Shown here piece after piece: positions 1 through 9,006 of a stretch of 64,000 nucleotides of DNA (position 1 is the stretch's first letter; every line of letters begins with the position of its first letter). Below the pieces are notes generated by a model that was not told where the DNA came from, made no database searches, and saw only the letters and a program-made list of their open reading frames with translations. The translations under genes were made by a program, and so were the position numbers. This DNA comes from Brevibacillus humidisoli (GTDB taxonomy: Bacteria; Bacillota; Bacilli; Brevibacillales; Brevibacillaceae), in contig NZ_CP087263.1 in assembly GCF_020923435.1 (NCBI RefSeq), positions 3,305,970 to 3,369,969 on the forward strand. The letters are read 5' to 3'.

Positions 1-271
1 AGATCAGCCAGAAGTTGTCTCCTCCGATGCCATTCATATGAGGATACACCACTCCTAATGTGGAAGCAGCAGCAACGGCAGCATCAATAGCGTTCCCCCC
101 CTCCTCCAGTACCTGAATGGCCGCTTGTGATGCCAAATAATGCGGGGTCGTCACCATCGCATGAGGCGCCATCGTAGTTGGCCTGTTGGCTGCATTTGCA
201 CCAGCCGCCGTAAACAGTGTCATGACAATCGCTAACGTTGCTGCTACAGAGGTTTGAAACCGTCGAAACAT
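1..271 (-). CDS. ggt: gamma-glutamyltransferase, N-terminal part (cut by window edge)
   Basis: Only the first 90 codons are in the window; the gene continues beyond position 1. The start ATG at 269-271 follows an AGGAGGA ribosome site. Residues 1-27 form a signal peptide (MFRRF, then a hydrophobic run ending in ANA), so the enzyme is exported. The next residues match the start of mature gamma-glutamyltransferases: PTTMAPHAMVTTPHYLAS, an EEGGNAIDAAVAAA segment, then a GIGGDNFW segment. The family moves the gamma-glutamyl group of glutathione or polyglutamate to water or amino acids and cleaves itself into two subunits; the catalytic Thr lies outside the window. The family call rests on these N-terminal motifs. 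Confidence 0.8.
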   Translation of the reverse strand, partial: MFRRFQTSVAATLAIVMTLFTAAGANAANRPTTMAPHAMVTTPHYLASQAAIQVLEEGGNAIDAAVAAASTLGVVYPHMNGIGGDNFWLI

Positions 272-383
272 CGTACTCCTCCTTTTGTTGTGTATCGTTT
301 CGTGTGTATTGGCTGCATGGCGTCGGCTGTTCACACTACTTTTCCCCTCCACCACCCCCTTTCACGGTTGGAGCGAGAACAGG

Positions 384-2135
384 TCATACTTTAAACGTTT
401 TGGCGATCTCGTCCAGGTGATTTGCTTTGTCGGCCAGTTTATCCATGGAGGAATGGATCTCCCTGGCCATCGCAGTCTGTTCCTCAACAGAGGCAGCAAC
501 ATTTTGAGTATGGGAATTGGTCTCCTCGTTGAATGCCCCCAGTTCAGATACAGAACGGGATACGTCCTGTGCCCCTTTGTTGATTTCCTGGATGGTTTGG
601 TTGACCGTATTGATTCCTTCCGCAACCTGGTTGACGTAATAGAGTATTTGATCAAAGCTCTCTCCGGCATCTTGAACCACTGCGATCCCCTGCAGGATGG
701 CGTCACTGCCCGCCTGAACGGTGGCTTGGCTGCGCTCTGACTCATCGACGATGTTGGAAATAATCCCTTTGATTTCTTCCGCCGAGTGGGCTGACTGTTC
801 GGCCAGTTTTCTTACTTCTTCTGCCACGACGGCGAACCCTCGTCCGTTTTCCCCAGCCCTGGCTGCCTCAATCGCTGCATTGAGTGCCAGCAGGTTGGTC
901 TGAGAGGAGATATCGGTAATCACCGTGACAAAGTTTTCGATGTCCTTGGTTCGCTGATCCAGGGCAGTAATGACTTCATTGATTTGTGTAACCGAATGTT
1001 GGATGGCTGCCATCTGATCCATCGTTACTTCGATCTTCTGCTTTCCTTCCATACTCGCTTCTCGAGTCTTGATCGCCACTCCGTTTACGGTTGACACCTG
1101 GTGGGAGGTGTCTTCAAAGCTGGCCGCCAACTCCTCCATATAACTGGACAGGTTCTGCAGATTTTCTGACTGTTGTTCCGACCCGTTGGCCACCTCTTCG
1201 ACAGAGGATGCGATCTCCAGAGAAGCATGGTTCAGTTGGTTTGCTCCTTCGGAGAGATGGTCGGACGATTCCTTCAGGTATTTGGCCGATTCTTTCACTT
1301 CGGAGATCATCTCCGATACCTTCTCCAGAGCCTCATTGAGTGCCTGTCCCATCACGCCCAGCTCGTCTTGCCCCTTCTCCTCTACCCGGGGACTAAAATC
1401 ACCTCTCCCCATCGCTTGTACGACTTGTTTAAAACGGTTGATTCTTCTGGTAAATCCGGAAGCGATCAAGAGAGAAACAACCGTCACCAGGATAAACCCG
1501 ACTACCAGAATCACGATGGTAAATTGCTTGCTCTCTTCCGTCTGCTGATAGAATCCATCGTAGTACGATCCCATCACAATCACCCAATCCCAGGGCTCAA
1601 AGTAACGCAGGTAGGCGATTTTGGCACGTGGTTCCGGTTCGCCTGGATTTTGCCACATAAAGGTGTAGTAGCCTTCCTTCTGGTTGTACATCTCCCGATT
1701 GGGGTTTACACCGAACTCGTTGACGCTGTCCTTGATTTCCCCTTCAAAGTTTTTCGGGTGCATGACGGCGCGTATCTCGCCATTGTAGGCGAAAAAATAA
1801 TCATCCTGGCCAATCCGCGGCACATCGTCGGGGATTTTACGCGTATTGTCCGCCTGCTTTTCCCCGACCATAGCTACTCGGAACATCTCCTGCGCTTCCT
1901 GCTCGGTCAGTACGCCGCTTTGGACCTGTTTGTCCAGTGTTTCCGCCAGCAGGTAAGCGCTGTCAACCAGTGATTTGAGATGTTGTTTGTTTACTTCCAC
2001 CAACGAGTCTTTGGATAAATAGTAGTTCATCACTCCCATGACCAGTAGAGGAATGAGCGAAACTAGCACAAATGCCGAGAATAATTTTGTTTTAATAGAT
2101 GGTTTCAAAAGTTTTGTCATCACACGGTTACTCAT
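384..2135 (-). CDS. methyl-accepting chemotaxis protein with extracellular Cache domain
   Basis: A 583-residue chemoreceptor that passes an extracellular ligand signal to CheA/CheW. Residues about 16-38 form the first membrane helix. Residues about 40-200 form a single-Cache-like sensor, with aromatic stretches such as DDYFFAYN and [11 protein letters not shown]. Residues about 205-228 form the second membrane helix, followed by a HAMP segment ([17 protein letters not shown]) and a long coiled-coil signalling domain. The signalling tip is well conserved ([16 protein letters not shown], then [16 protein letters not shown]). The start follows AGGAGAGG. Small-molecule sensors of this type often bind carboxylates or amino acids, but the ligand cannot be read from the sequence. 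The gene stands alone, upstream of ggt on the same strand, with 112 bp between them. Confidence 0.93.
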   Translation of the reverse strand: MSNRVMTKLLKPSIKTKLFSAFVLVSLIPLLVMGVMNYYLSKDSLVEVNKQHLKSLVDSAYLLAETLDKQVQSGVLTEQEAQEMFRVAMVGEKQADNTRKIPDDVPRIGQDDYFFAYNGEIRAVMHPKNFEGEIKDSVNEFGVNPNREMYNQKEGYYTFMWQNPGEPEPRAKIAYLRYFEPWDWVIVMGSYYDGFYQQTEESKQFTIVILVVGFILVTVVSLLIASGFTRRINRFKQVVQAMGRGDFSPRVEEKGQDELGVMGQALNEALEKVSEMISEVKESAKYLKESSDHLSEGANQLNHASLEIASSVEEVANGSEQQSENLQNLSSYMEELAASFEDTSHQVSTVNGVAIKTREASMEGKQKIEVTMDQMAAIQHSVTQINEVITALDQRTKDIENFVTVITDISSQTNLLALNAAIEAARAGENGRGFAVVAEEVRKLAEQSAHSAEEIKGIISNIVDESERSQATVQAGSDAILQGIAVVQDAGESFDQILYYVNQVAEGINTVNQTIQEINKGAQDVSRSVSELGAFNEETNSHTQNVAASVEEQTAMAREIHSSMDKLADKANHLDEIAKTFKV

Positions 2136-2394
2136 GGTTTCCTCTCCTTTTTGTTCTCCAGCGCACCTACCATCGTCACCGATATGACAAACTGCTCAAC
2201 CGCAACGATGAAGAGCTTGGCCTGATCAACTAGATTTATTGTTCTTATTTCTTTTTATTAGGTAATGCAACAAAAAACAATGATTATGCCCTCCTTTTGT
2301 AAGCAACCACAATAATTGCTTTTCTTTCTTGTATCTAATTAACCGTTTTCATTAATTACCAAACCTATAATTTACATTTCAGCGTGTTTTAACT
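2136..2394. other. intergenic region upstream of the chemoreceptor gene
   Basis: This AT-rich stretch separates the chemoreceptor start from the terminator of the GH15 operon and should carry the chemoreceptor promoter on the minus strand. No convincing sigma-A or sigma-D box, RNA gene or ORF was found. Confidence 0.4.
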
Positions 2395-2430
2395 AAAAAA
2401 CACGCCAGTCTGTTGACTAACGTGTTTTCT
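2395..2430 (-). terminator. rho-independent terminator of the GH15/sugar ABC operon
   Basis: The arms AAAACACG (2397-2404) and CGTGTTTT (2421-2428) enclose an inner AGTC/GACT pairing. On the minus strand the hairpin runs into a T-rich tract. It lies 12 bp after the GH15 stop codon. Confidence 0.8.
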
Positions 2431-2441
2431 GCGCACGCGTA

Positions 2442-4253
2442 CTAGCGGGGCCTACTCCATTCCAAGAGAATCCGGGCCATCTCTTCGTGGGAAAAAGCCT
2501 GCGGGAAGTTGCCCCACTGCTCCCTCGTTCGCGGATGAAAGTGCTCCGCCATCAACAGCAGGTCGGTGGCGCAGGAAATGCAGGTGTCGATCAACTCTTT
2601 GGCCCGTTGACGATTGCCTGTGAGCAAATAGTAGCGGGCCAGCCAGATCGTCGGGAGGTAAAAGGGGACATGTGCATAGTCGTAACGTGCGATTCCGCCG
2701 GAGATGTTGAGGCCCCCTTTTTCCCGGCCGGCGAACGGGTCTGCCGTGGTATACCCTCCACTTACCTGCAGCGGACGAAAGAGCGGCTGCTCCATCTTTC
2801 GAACCGTCTCGGCCAGCTTGGGATCATCCGCTTCCACCACCCCGTAAAAGAGCAGAGCCAGCACGGAGATATCCAGCGGCGCATCCGCGCTGTATGACTG
2901 CAAATAGGCGCCGCGCTTCTCATTCCACCCCTCCACGATGATCTGTCGTTTCACCTGCGCGGCAGCATCACGCCAGCGCTGCGCCGTTGCCGTCTCCCCT
3001 AGTACCTGCGCGATGTTGGCCCCTGCTTCAAAACAGGCATACGACATCGCTTTGCCGTGAAGCCAATGATCCTGTCTTTCGCGTATTTCCCAGATGCCGT
3101 TCTCCGACCGATCCCAGTTTTGCAGCTGCCAATCAACAGCCTTTTTGATCTGTGTCCAGTACTGCTGCAGAAAAGCTTTATCATCGGTCTCTCTGTAGTG
3201 GCACCAGACACCATGGACGATGTTGCCGTTGTTGTCCAACTGCAGTTGATCTGCCGCGAGATTGCCGAAACGTACGGGACGCTCTCCGTTGGGACCGGCC
3301 ATATCCGGAACGACCATCTCGGCAGGATTGTCTCCGTCGATCGTGTACAATGGCTGCCGCCAGCTGCCGTCCGCCTCCTGCAGGCGAAAAGCGTATTCAT
3401 AAAACCGGCGTGATTCGGCATGCAAGCCGCACAGATCAAGCGTGTGGGCTGTGTAATAGCCGTCTCGCAGCCAGGCGTACCGGTAATCCCAGTTGTCCCC
3501 GCCGTGAGGAACGGCTGGAAAGGATGCGGTAGGAGCCGCCAAGATCGCTCCCGTCTGCTCGACACATAGCAGTTTCAGAGCGAGCAGGCTGCGCCAGTAC
3601 GCTTCTTTCCAGCCCGGGTCTTCTAGTTGTACTTCTCTAGCCGCCGCAAGCCAGTTCTCCCAAAAAGCAATCGCATCCTCGGCAGACTCCCCTCCTGCCG
3701 ACGCAAGTGCGGTCATCGCTTCTTCCTTGGTATTTCCATATGCCAGCACCACTCTGGCGGATATGGTTTCGCCTGGGGGTATCGCAGACTTCTCTTGTTC
3801 GATACGATAGACGAGCACACTGATTCCGTCACGAATGGAGCCGATCCCGTCTGCCTCGTCCGTTTCATACGTGTGTACCGACGTCTGGGTGGGAACCGCT
3901 TGGAGACAAAGCGGAGCATCTACCTTTTCCTGTCCTCTGTTTTGCACTGACAGGTCGCGAATGAACAGCTTCTTTCCCCACGGCATATAGTCGACAGCTG
4001 TAATCGTCAGGCTACTCGTCTTCACCTCTGTCTGCAGGACATTGGTGCGCCCCAAGTATTGCTGTCGGACCGGCTGCAGCGGTTCCATGGCACTGAGCAC
4101 CAGCTTCCCCCCGTTGAGCGGGTCCAGCGCCTTGGCGAAAATCGGAAATCCGTCAAAGCGCGGGATACACATCCAATCGATTGAGAGAGTTGGGTGAATC
4201 AGTACAGCCGTTTCTCCGTTTCCTGTAAAACCGTAGTAGCTTCTTCTCTCCAC
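2442..4253 (-). CDS. glycoside hydrolase family 15 (glucoamylase/trehalase-like)
   Basis: A 603-residue GH15 enzyme, without signal peptide, so probably cytoplasmic. The N-terminal domain (YYGFTGNGETAVLIHP, then SIDWMCIPRFDG) is the usual beta-sandwich of bacterial GH15 proteins. The (alpha/alpha)6 catalytic barrel carries NWDYRYAWLRDGYY near residue 250 and GIWEIRERQDHWLHGKAMS near residue 390, which holds the likely acid Glu. EQWGNFPQAFSHEE near the end holds the likely base Glu. GH15 enzymes invert the anomeric centre while releasing glucose from maltodextrins, dextran or trehalose. The start is GTG, 7 bp after GAGGTGG. It is the last gene of a four-gene transport operon, so it probably hydrolyses the imported oligosaccharide. 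The substrate is not decided by the sequence. Confidence 0.88.
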   Translation of the reverse strand: MERRSYYGFTGNGETAVLIHPTLSIDWMCIPRFDGFPIFAKALDPLNGGKLVLSAMEPLQPVRQQYLGRTNVLQTEVKTSSLTITAVDYMPWGKKLFIRDLSVQNRGQEKVDAPLCLQAVPTQTSVHTYETDEADGIGSIRDGISVLVYRIEQEKSAIPPGETISARVVLAYGNTKEEAMTALASAGGESAEDAIAFWENWLAAAREVQLEDPGWKEAYWRSLLALKLLCVEQTGAILAAPTASFPAVPHGGDNWDYRYAWLRDGYYTAHTLDLCGLHAESRRFYEYAFRLQEADGSWRQPLYTIDGDNPAEMVVPDMAGPNGERPVRFGNLAADQLQLDNNGNIVHGVWCHYRETDDKAFLQQYWTQIKKAVDWQLQNWDRSENGIWEIRERQDHWLHGKAMSYACFEAGANIAQVLGETATAQRWRDAAAQVKRQIIVEGWNEKRGAYLQSYSADAPLDISVLALLFYGVVEADDPKLAETVRKMEQPLFRPLQVSGGYTTADPFAGREKGGLNISGGIARYDYAHVPFYLPTIWLARYYLLTGNRQRAKELIDTCISCATDLLLMAEHFHPRTREQWGNFPQAFSHEEMARILLEWSRPR

Positions 4254-4286
4254 TCGTCATCCACCTCGTCATGATCATCTGTCCTG

Positions 4287-5585
4287 CTACTGGTTGTTCC
4301 TGATCTCCTCCAGTTTCTGTGCCGCCTCATCCAGCGTGGTTTTCACATCTGCTCCATCGATGACCGCTTTCTGGAACGCCTCCAGGTAGACTTTCTCCGC
4401 ATCAGCCCAATACGGCACGTTGCCGCGGGGTTCCGCTTTGTCCAGAGCACTCTTGATCGCTTCAAAGTAAGGCTTTTGGTAACCCTGCACCAATCCGTAG
4501 GCATCGGAACGGACAGCCGGCCATGCCAACTGACTGACCAGCAGTTCCTGCACCGGTTTGGACATCAGGTATTCGGCAAACTGAATCGCTTCTTCAATCT
4601 TTGCCGAGCCTTTCGGGATCCCGATCACCTCGCCGCCAAGCAGATGGGTTTCTTTTACCGGTCCGGCCCAACCGCTGTACGCCTGGATTTCCTCTTTGCC
4701 GTTTTGATGGAACTGCGGAATGTAAAACGGCCAGTTTTGCCCCAGATAGACGCTGTCCTTCTCCAGATATTGGTTCATCGTATCCCAGTTGGCCGTAGAG
4801 CTCTGCTCATTTAGCAGCGGGTACAGTTTTTGCATGAAGGTAAACGCCTGGATGCTCCCATCATCGTTTAGCTGATACGGATCGCCGCCGGCCGCCTTGA
4901 TGAATTCAAACATGTGCAAAATGTTGTCGATCTGCAGATTCGCCTTGATCGCTACCCTTCCCTGACCGGTCTTTTGTTTAAACGCTTCTGCCACCTGCAG
5001 CAGTTCATCCCATGTCTTCGGAGGGGTCAAACCATTCTCTTCAAACTTTTTCTGATTGTAGAAAGCAATCTCCACGTTGGGCCGGTATGGCAAAAACAGC
5101 AGCTTCCCGTCAAACTGAGCGGCTTCCATCATCCCGGGGATGACCGAGTCGGGAATCCGGTCGCGGTACCCGGACAAATCTTCCACCAATCCGCGCGTCA
5201 CCAGGCTAGACAGGCTGTTGACATCCTGGGCAAACATGTCGATCGTCAGGTTGCCGGACTCCACCTGTGCCGTCAGATTGTTGATCAGGTCTTCCTGCTT
5301 CAACTCGATTGCTTCCACTTTGATCCCTGTTTCTTGTTGAAAAGCAGGCAGGATCTCGTCATGAAACAGCTTCCATTCTGTTTCCCCCATCCCAAAAGCA
5401 ACCCGCAGCACCTTTTCTCCCTGACCCGTCTCCTTTGACGGTGTTTCGGACTGCGCGGTCTGTCCGCTGTTTTGCTCCGGCTGCTGGCTCTCTGTCGGTG
5501 GTGTGCTGACACATCCGGTCAAGGCAAGCACGACGGCTAGCAGCAACCCGAGAATTCCTGCCGATTTTTTTCCCATCACGTACAT
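4287..5585 (-). CDS. sugar ABC transporter substrate-binding lipoprotein
   Basis: A 432-residue family 1 solute-binding protein. The N-terminus has a lipoprotein signal peptide with the lipobox LTGC, then a low-complexity Glu/Gln/Ser/Thr linker, so the mature protein is anchored outside the membrane. The folded part starts near VLRVAFGMGETEWKLFHDE and follows the MalE/UgpB plan (FDGKLLFLPYRPNVEIAFYN, then TPPKTWDELLQVAEAF). It delivers an oligosaccharide to the two permeases encoded just upstream. The gene is third in the operon; binding proteins are more often first. No ATPase is encoded here, as is usual for transporters that use a shared MsmX-type ATPase. A second ATG lies three codons in; the first fits the GAGGG site better. 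Confidence 0.9.
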   Translation of the reverse strand: MYVMGKKSAGILGLLLAVVLALTGCVSTPPTESQQPEQNSGQTAQSETPSKETGQGEKVLRVAFGMGETEWKLFHDEILPAFQQETGIKVEAIELKQEDLINNLTAQVESGNLTIDMFAQDVNSLSSLVTRGLVEDLSGYRDRIPDSVIPGMMEAAQFDGKLLFLPYRPNVEIAFYNQKKFEENGLTPPKTWDELLQVAEAFKQKTGQGRVAIKANLQIDNILHMFEFIKAAGGDPYQLNDDGSIQAFTFMQKLYPLLNEQSSTANWDTMNQYLEKDSVYLGQNWPFYIPQFHQNGKEEIQAYSGWAGPVKETHLLGGEVIGIPKGSAKIEEAIQFAEYLMSKPVQELLVSQLAWPAVRSDAYGLVQGYQKPYFEAIKSALDKAEPRGNVPYWADAEKVYLEAFQKAVIDGADVKTTLDEAAQKLEEIRNNQ

Positions 5586-5620
5586 CTTCCCTCGCCCCTT
5601 TTTCTCAATTGGCTTTCTTT

Positions 5621-6685
5621 TTATTTCACAGCTCCGGACAAAATACCGGACTGCAAATAACGCTGCAGATAGAAGGTGATCACAATCACCGGAATGGTCA
5701 GAATCGTGGAATAGGCGGCTGCCGAAAAGAAGGTGCCCGTCGTAATCACCTCATAGATTTTGATCGGCAAGGTGCTGGTCGCACTGGACAAATATCTGGC
5801 GTAGATAAACTCGTTCCAGGAGTTGAGCCAGACAAAAAGCGCTCCCACCCCGATGCCGGGTGCCGCGATCGGCAAAATCACCCGCTGCAGGGCCCTCATC
5901 CGGTTCGCTCCATCGATCAGCGCCGCTTTCTCCAGATCACGCGGGATGACGTCAAACGTACCGACCAGTATCCAGGCCAAAAACGGCAAGTTGGGAATCA
6001 AATGGGCCATCACCAGTCCCGTAGTCGTGTCGATCATCTGCCATTCGTAGAATCGGGTGGCGATCGGCAGCGCAATTCCGACGTCAGGGAACATCCGCGT
6101 AAACAACAGCGACAGAATCACCGTGTACTTCACCTTTTTCGGCATCAGGGAAATCACATAAGAGGCCGGAGCCGCCAGCAGGATAGCAAACAGCGTGGTG
6201 AGTGTGGCTACCTGAAAACTTTTCCACAGTGGAGCGTACAGATTGCGTACCGTCTCCGGCCCGAAAAACGTCTTGCTGGTTACACTAACCTCCCGCAGCT
6301 TTTGCAGTTCCTCCAGTGACACGGCCACGCTGGGGCCATCAATCAAGTAGACTTTGCGGAACACGCCGTTGATCGAAAACTGATCCTCCGGGGTGAGCGT
6401 CAGTTGGTCGCCATCTTCCGTCCGGAGCAGATAGGATCCCTCTGCGATCTGGTAGATCGTCTGACCCGACTCTGTTTTCTTGTCCGTCATCAGTATGCTT
6501 TTCCAGTGTTCCAGCGTCGCATCGTGCACGAGAAACGTCGGGTGATCCGTATTCACTTCCTCTGGTTCGCTGATCGATACTTTGACCAATATGTAGACCG
6601 GGAGAAGCATCAGAAGTGTAAATAAGACCAGCAATACGATGATCAGGAGATTCCGCCAGGTTGACCGCTGCCCGTATCGCTCCAC
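5621..6685 (-). CDS. sugar ABC transporter permease, MalG type, with enlarged extracellular loop
   Basis: The inner-membrane permease partner of the MalF-like protein. The EAA loop that contacts the ATPase is present (DLEKAALIDGANRMRALQRV). The protein has 354 residues, against roughly 275-300 for most MalG-type permeases. The excess is an insert of about 75 polar residues after the first membrane helix, including ILMTDKKTESGQTIY and LTLTPEDQFSING, which should lie outside the cell. The start is GTG directly after the TAG stop of the preceding permease, with AAGGGGG inside the end of that gene, so translation is coupled. Confidence 0.9.
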   Translation of the reverse strand: MERYGQRSTWRNLLIIVLLVLFTLLMLLPVYILVKVSISEPEEVNTDHPTFLVHDATLEHWKSILMTDKKTESGQTIYQIAEGSYLLRTEDGDQLTLTPEDQFSINGVFRKVYLIDGPSVAVSLEELQKLREVSVTSKTFFGPETVRNLYAPLWKSFQVATLTTLFAILLAAPASYVISLMPKKVKYTVILSLLFTRMFPDVGIALPIATRFYEWQMIDTTTGLVMAHLIPNLPFLAWILVGTFDVIPRDLEKAALIDGANRMRALQRVILPIAAPGIGVGALFVWLNSWNEFIYARYLSSATSTLPIKIYEVITTGTFFSAAAYSTILTIPVIVITFYLQRYLQSGILSGAVK

Positions 6686-7537
6686 CTACGACACCCCCTT
6701 GTCGTCACGCTCGACGAAGAACAGGTAGAGAAGGATGAAAACGATAATGATCGCCAGCAGAATCGTCGCTGCGGCGCCCGACAAGCCAAACTGGTTGCGC
6801 CGAAACGCTTCGTACGCAAAGGTAGAAAGAACCGGCGCATTTTTACTAGCCATGACCAGCGGCAGCTCAAAAATCCGAAATGAATCAATCGCTCGCAGGA
6901 TCACGGCCATGGTAATCGAAGGTTTCAACAGAGGGAGAGTAACGCTCCAGAAGACCTGTCTCGTGCTGGCCCCGTCAACCGCGGCCGCTTCGTACACATC
7001 ATTCGGGATGCTCTCCAGCCCGGCAAGCAGGATCAGGATGGTGAGCGGCAGCACTTTCCACATATCCGCAACGACGATGACGAGTAGCGTATCAAGTCCG
7101 CCTCCCAGCCAAAACGGCTGGGTCTCAATCAAGCCTAGACGGTACAGCAGTTCGTTAAAGTACCCGGTCTGGCCAAAGATAAACAGCAGGGTCACACCCG
7201 CCACCAGCGTCGGTACCCCCATCGGCACCAGCATCACCGTCCGAAAGAAACCACGGCTGGCAAACTTTTGCTTGAGCAGCAGCGCGATCGCTAGTCCGAT
7301 CACGATCTGCACGATGATTCCGACAATGGTGATGAACAGGGTATTAAATAAAGCGCTGTCAAAATTGATGTCGGAAAACAAGGTCTGATAATGAGACAAT
7401 GTAAATTGCTGTGACCGGGAATCAAGGAAGCTGATCATGATCGTCTGCAGCACGGGCAGCAGGGTAAAGAAAAAAATGTAAAAGAGCAAGGGGAAACACA
7501 TGACGATTTCCAGCCAGTACTTGCGGTAAAAAGGCAT
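6686..7537 (-). CDS. sugar ABC transporter permease, MalF/UgpA type
   Basis: A 283-residue permease with six predicted membrane helices and the EAA motif (NDVYEAAAVDGASTRQVF). It is the first gene of the operon permease F, permease G, binding protein, GH15. The ATG follows GGGAGGGGAG. The promoter region just upstream holds a perfect TGTAAACGTTTACA palindrome, so the operon is probably repressed by the adjacent LacI-type regulator, by CcpA, or by both. The family imports maltose-like or other oligosaccharides; specificity is not visible here. Confidence 0.9.
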   Translation of the reverse strand: MPFYRKYWLEIVMCFPLLFYIFFFTLLPVLQTIMISFLDSRSQQFTLSHYQTLFSDINFDSALFNTLFITIVGIIVQIVIGLAIALLLKQKFASRGFFRTVMLVPMGVPTLVAGVTLLFIFGQTGYFNELLYRLGLIETQPFWLGGGLDTLLVIVVADMWKVLPLTILILLAGLESIPNDVYEAAAVDGASTRQVFWSVTLPLLKPSITMAVILRAIDSFRIFELPLVMASKNAPVLSTFAYEAFRRNQFGLSGAAATILLAIIIVFILLYLFFVERDDKGVS

Positions 7538-7568
7538 TTTCTCCCCTCCCGAGCAAGGTCTTGTCTGT

Positions 7569-7584
7569 CTGTAAACGTTTACAG
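7569..7584. promoter_or_regulatory. LacI-family operator / cre-like palindrome before the permease operon
   Basis: CTGTAAACGTTTACAG is a perfect 16-bp palindrome 32 bp before the permease start. It fits the CcpA cre consensus TGWAANCGNTNWCA exactly and is identical to the site before the adjacent lacI-type gene. Confidence 0.8.
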
Positions 7585-7592
7585 GTTATCTG

Positions 7593-7627
7593 AAAAAAGG
7601 AAGAAGTCGTCTGTTACAGGCTTCTTC
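7593..7627 (-). terminator. terminator overlapping the 3' end of the lacI-type gene
   Basis: GAAGAAG (7600-7606) pairs with CTTCTTC (7621-7627). The distal arm uses the last codons of the regulator gene. On the minus strand the hairpin is followed by CTTTTTTC. It separates the regulator transcript from the permease operon. Confidence 0.7.
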
Positions 7628-8645
7628 GTTTTACAGATTCCCTCTCCACGATCTGATGGTTCATTTTGATTGTCGGGCCGCTCCAATCGATCTTGCCCTC
7701 GATCTGGTATTGATCGATCAGTTCAAACAGCAGTTCGACAGCTCTGTAGCCCATTTCGTACAAAGGTTGCGCCACTGTCGTCAGGGCCGGATTGGACATC
7801 TCGGCTAGACGGACGTTGTCAAAACCCATCACCGACAGTTGTTCGGGGATGGCGATCCCCATCTTGCACGCTTCTACCATCGCACCGATCGCCATCTCGT
7901 CGCTGCTGGCAAATACAGCCGTAAGCCCAGGGTTTCTCGCCAGCAGCTCCCGAATCGCACGGCGTCCGCTGTGAAATCGATAGTCGCCAAATACCACGTT
8001 CTCTGTCTTGCAGGGGATGCGATGATCGGCCAGCGCAGCCTGATAGCCATGATAGCGGGGAGAACCGGCGATCGCATCGTCCAGCGGGCCGCTGATCATG
8101 CCAATCTCTCTATGGCCGGATTGGATCAGATAGGTGACCGCTTCATACACCGCCTGATGATCATCCACCTTGACGACAGGCAGCTCATGCCGGGAGGCGG
8201 TGGTAGCTACCAATACGACCGGAACATGAAGCTGTTGCAGGGCTTCAAAGTATTCTTCTGTCACTTCTTCACTGGTAAAAATAACGCCTTCGATCTGTTT
8301 TTCCTTGAGCAGCTTGATATAGCGCAGCATCCGCCTTTTGTCGGAGTCGGTGTTGCAGATAAAGACATTGCTGTTCCGCTCATGTACGGCATCTTCCATG
8401 CCGCGAAACACTTCCGCAAAAAAGAGATTGGAGACATCAGGGATTAATACACCTATCGTATTGGACTTGCCGCTTACCAGTCCCCGAGCCAACGCATTGG
8501 GCTCATAGCCGAGTTCGCGGATGGCCTGCCACACTTTCTCCTTGGCTTTTTCTGAGGCCCAAGGCTTGTTGTTGATGACGCGAGATACGGTCGCAATGGA
8601 TACATTGGCGCGTCTGGCCACGTCTTTTATCGTCAGATTCTTCAT
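7614..8645 (-). CDS. LacI-family transcriptional regulator
   Basis: A 343-residue repressor. The N-terminal HTH (TIKDVARRANVSIATVSRVINN) and hinge helix (ALARGLVSGKS) are followed by a periplasmic-binding-like sugar sensor with GVLIPDVSNLFFAEVFRGM and ASSDEMAIGAMVEACKMG. It lies directly upstream of a sugar transporter and GH15 operon on the same strand. Identical palindromes stand before itself and before that operon, so local repression plus autoregulation is the likely role. CcpA could use the same sites. The inducer sugar is unknown. Confidence 0.92.
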   Translation of the reverse strand: MKNLTIKDVARRANVSIATVSRVINNKPWASEKAKEKVWQAIRELGYEPNALARGLVSGKSNTIGVLIPDVSNLFFAEVFRGMEDAVHERNSNVFICNTDSDKRRMLRYIKLLKEKQIEGVIFTSEEVTEEYFEALQQLHVPVVLVATTASRHELPVVKVDDHQAVYEAVTYLIQSGHREIGMISGPLDDAIAGSPRYHGYQAALADHRIPCKTENVVFGDYRFHSGRRAIRELLARNPGLTAVFASSDEMAIGAMVEACKMGIAIPEQLSVMGFDNVRLAEMSNPALTTVAQPLYEMGYRAVELLFELIDQYQIEGKIDWSGPTIKMNHQIVERESVKRRSL

Positions 8646-8668
8646 CTCAACACGTCCTGCTGTGCTTA

Positions 8669-8684
8669 CTGTAAACGTTTACAG
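8669..8684. promoter_or_regulatory. second copy of the LacI/cre palindrome, before the regulator gene
   Basis: CTGTAAACGTTTACAG, identical to 7569-7584, lies 24 bp upstream of the lacI-type start, as expected for autoregulation or catabolite control. Confidence 0.8.
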
Positions 8685-8832
8685 ACCCATCGTAATACAG
8701 TTCCTGCCAGTCGTCAAGAGTGATTCTTTCCGCTCTTTCCGACTCGCATTTATCCCGATTCGACAGCCGAACAAAGACTGCTCAACCGGTTGTATGCCTA
8801 GTATACGTTGCAGTTGAAAGTGCCATGATCAC

Positions 8833-8876
8833 TTGACATGTTTGTATAGTTGTAACTAGAATGATTACATGTAATC
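8833..8876 (+). promoter_or_regulatory. promoter with overlapping palindromes, upstream of the FrnE-like gene
   Basis: TTGACA (8833-8838) and TAGAAT (8857-8862) are 18 bp apart and fit a sigma-A promoter. The spacer holds TAGTT-GT-AACTA (8847-8858), and a perfect palindrome GATTACATGTAATC lies at 8863-8876 around the likely transcription start. This suggests repressor control by an unknown factor. About 130 bp of leader follow; no structure was recognised there. Confidence 0.5.
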
Positions 8877-9006
8877 GCAGTCCATGTGTATCCAGTCCTT
8901 ATGTATCGTTAGATTGCATGTTCCCTTTCTTTGTTGTCAATACTTCGGTCAAGATATGCGAACATGATGTTTCTGCAGCGTTAGCAATCAATAGGAGGTG
9001 CTCTCC

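Noticed and set aside
1173..1973. A 266-codon plus-strand frame opposite the chemoreceptor gene
   Set aside because: It is an antisense shadow of a well-supported gene and has no family match. The same holds for long antisense frames over bdhA, nasC, acoC and pgm.
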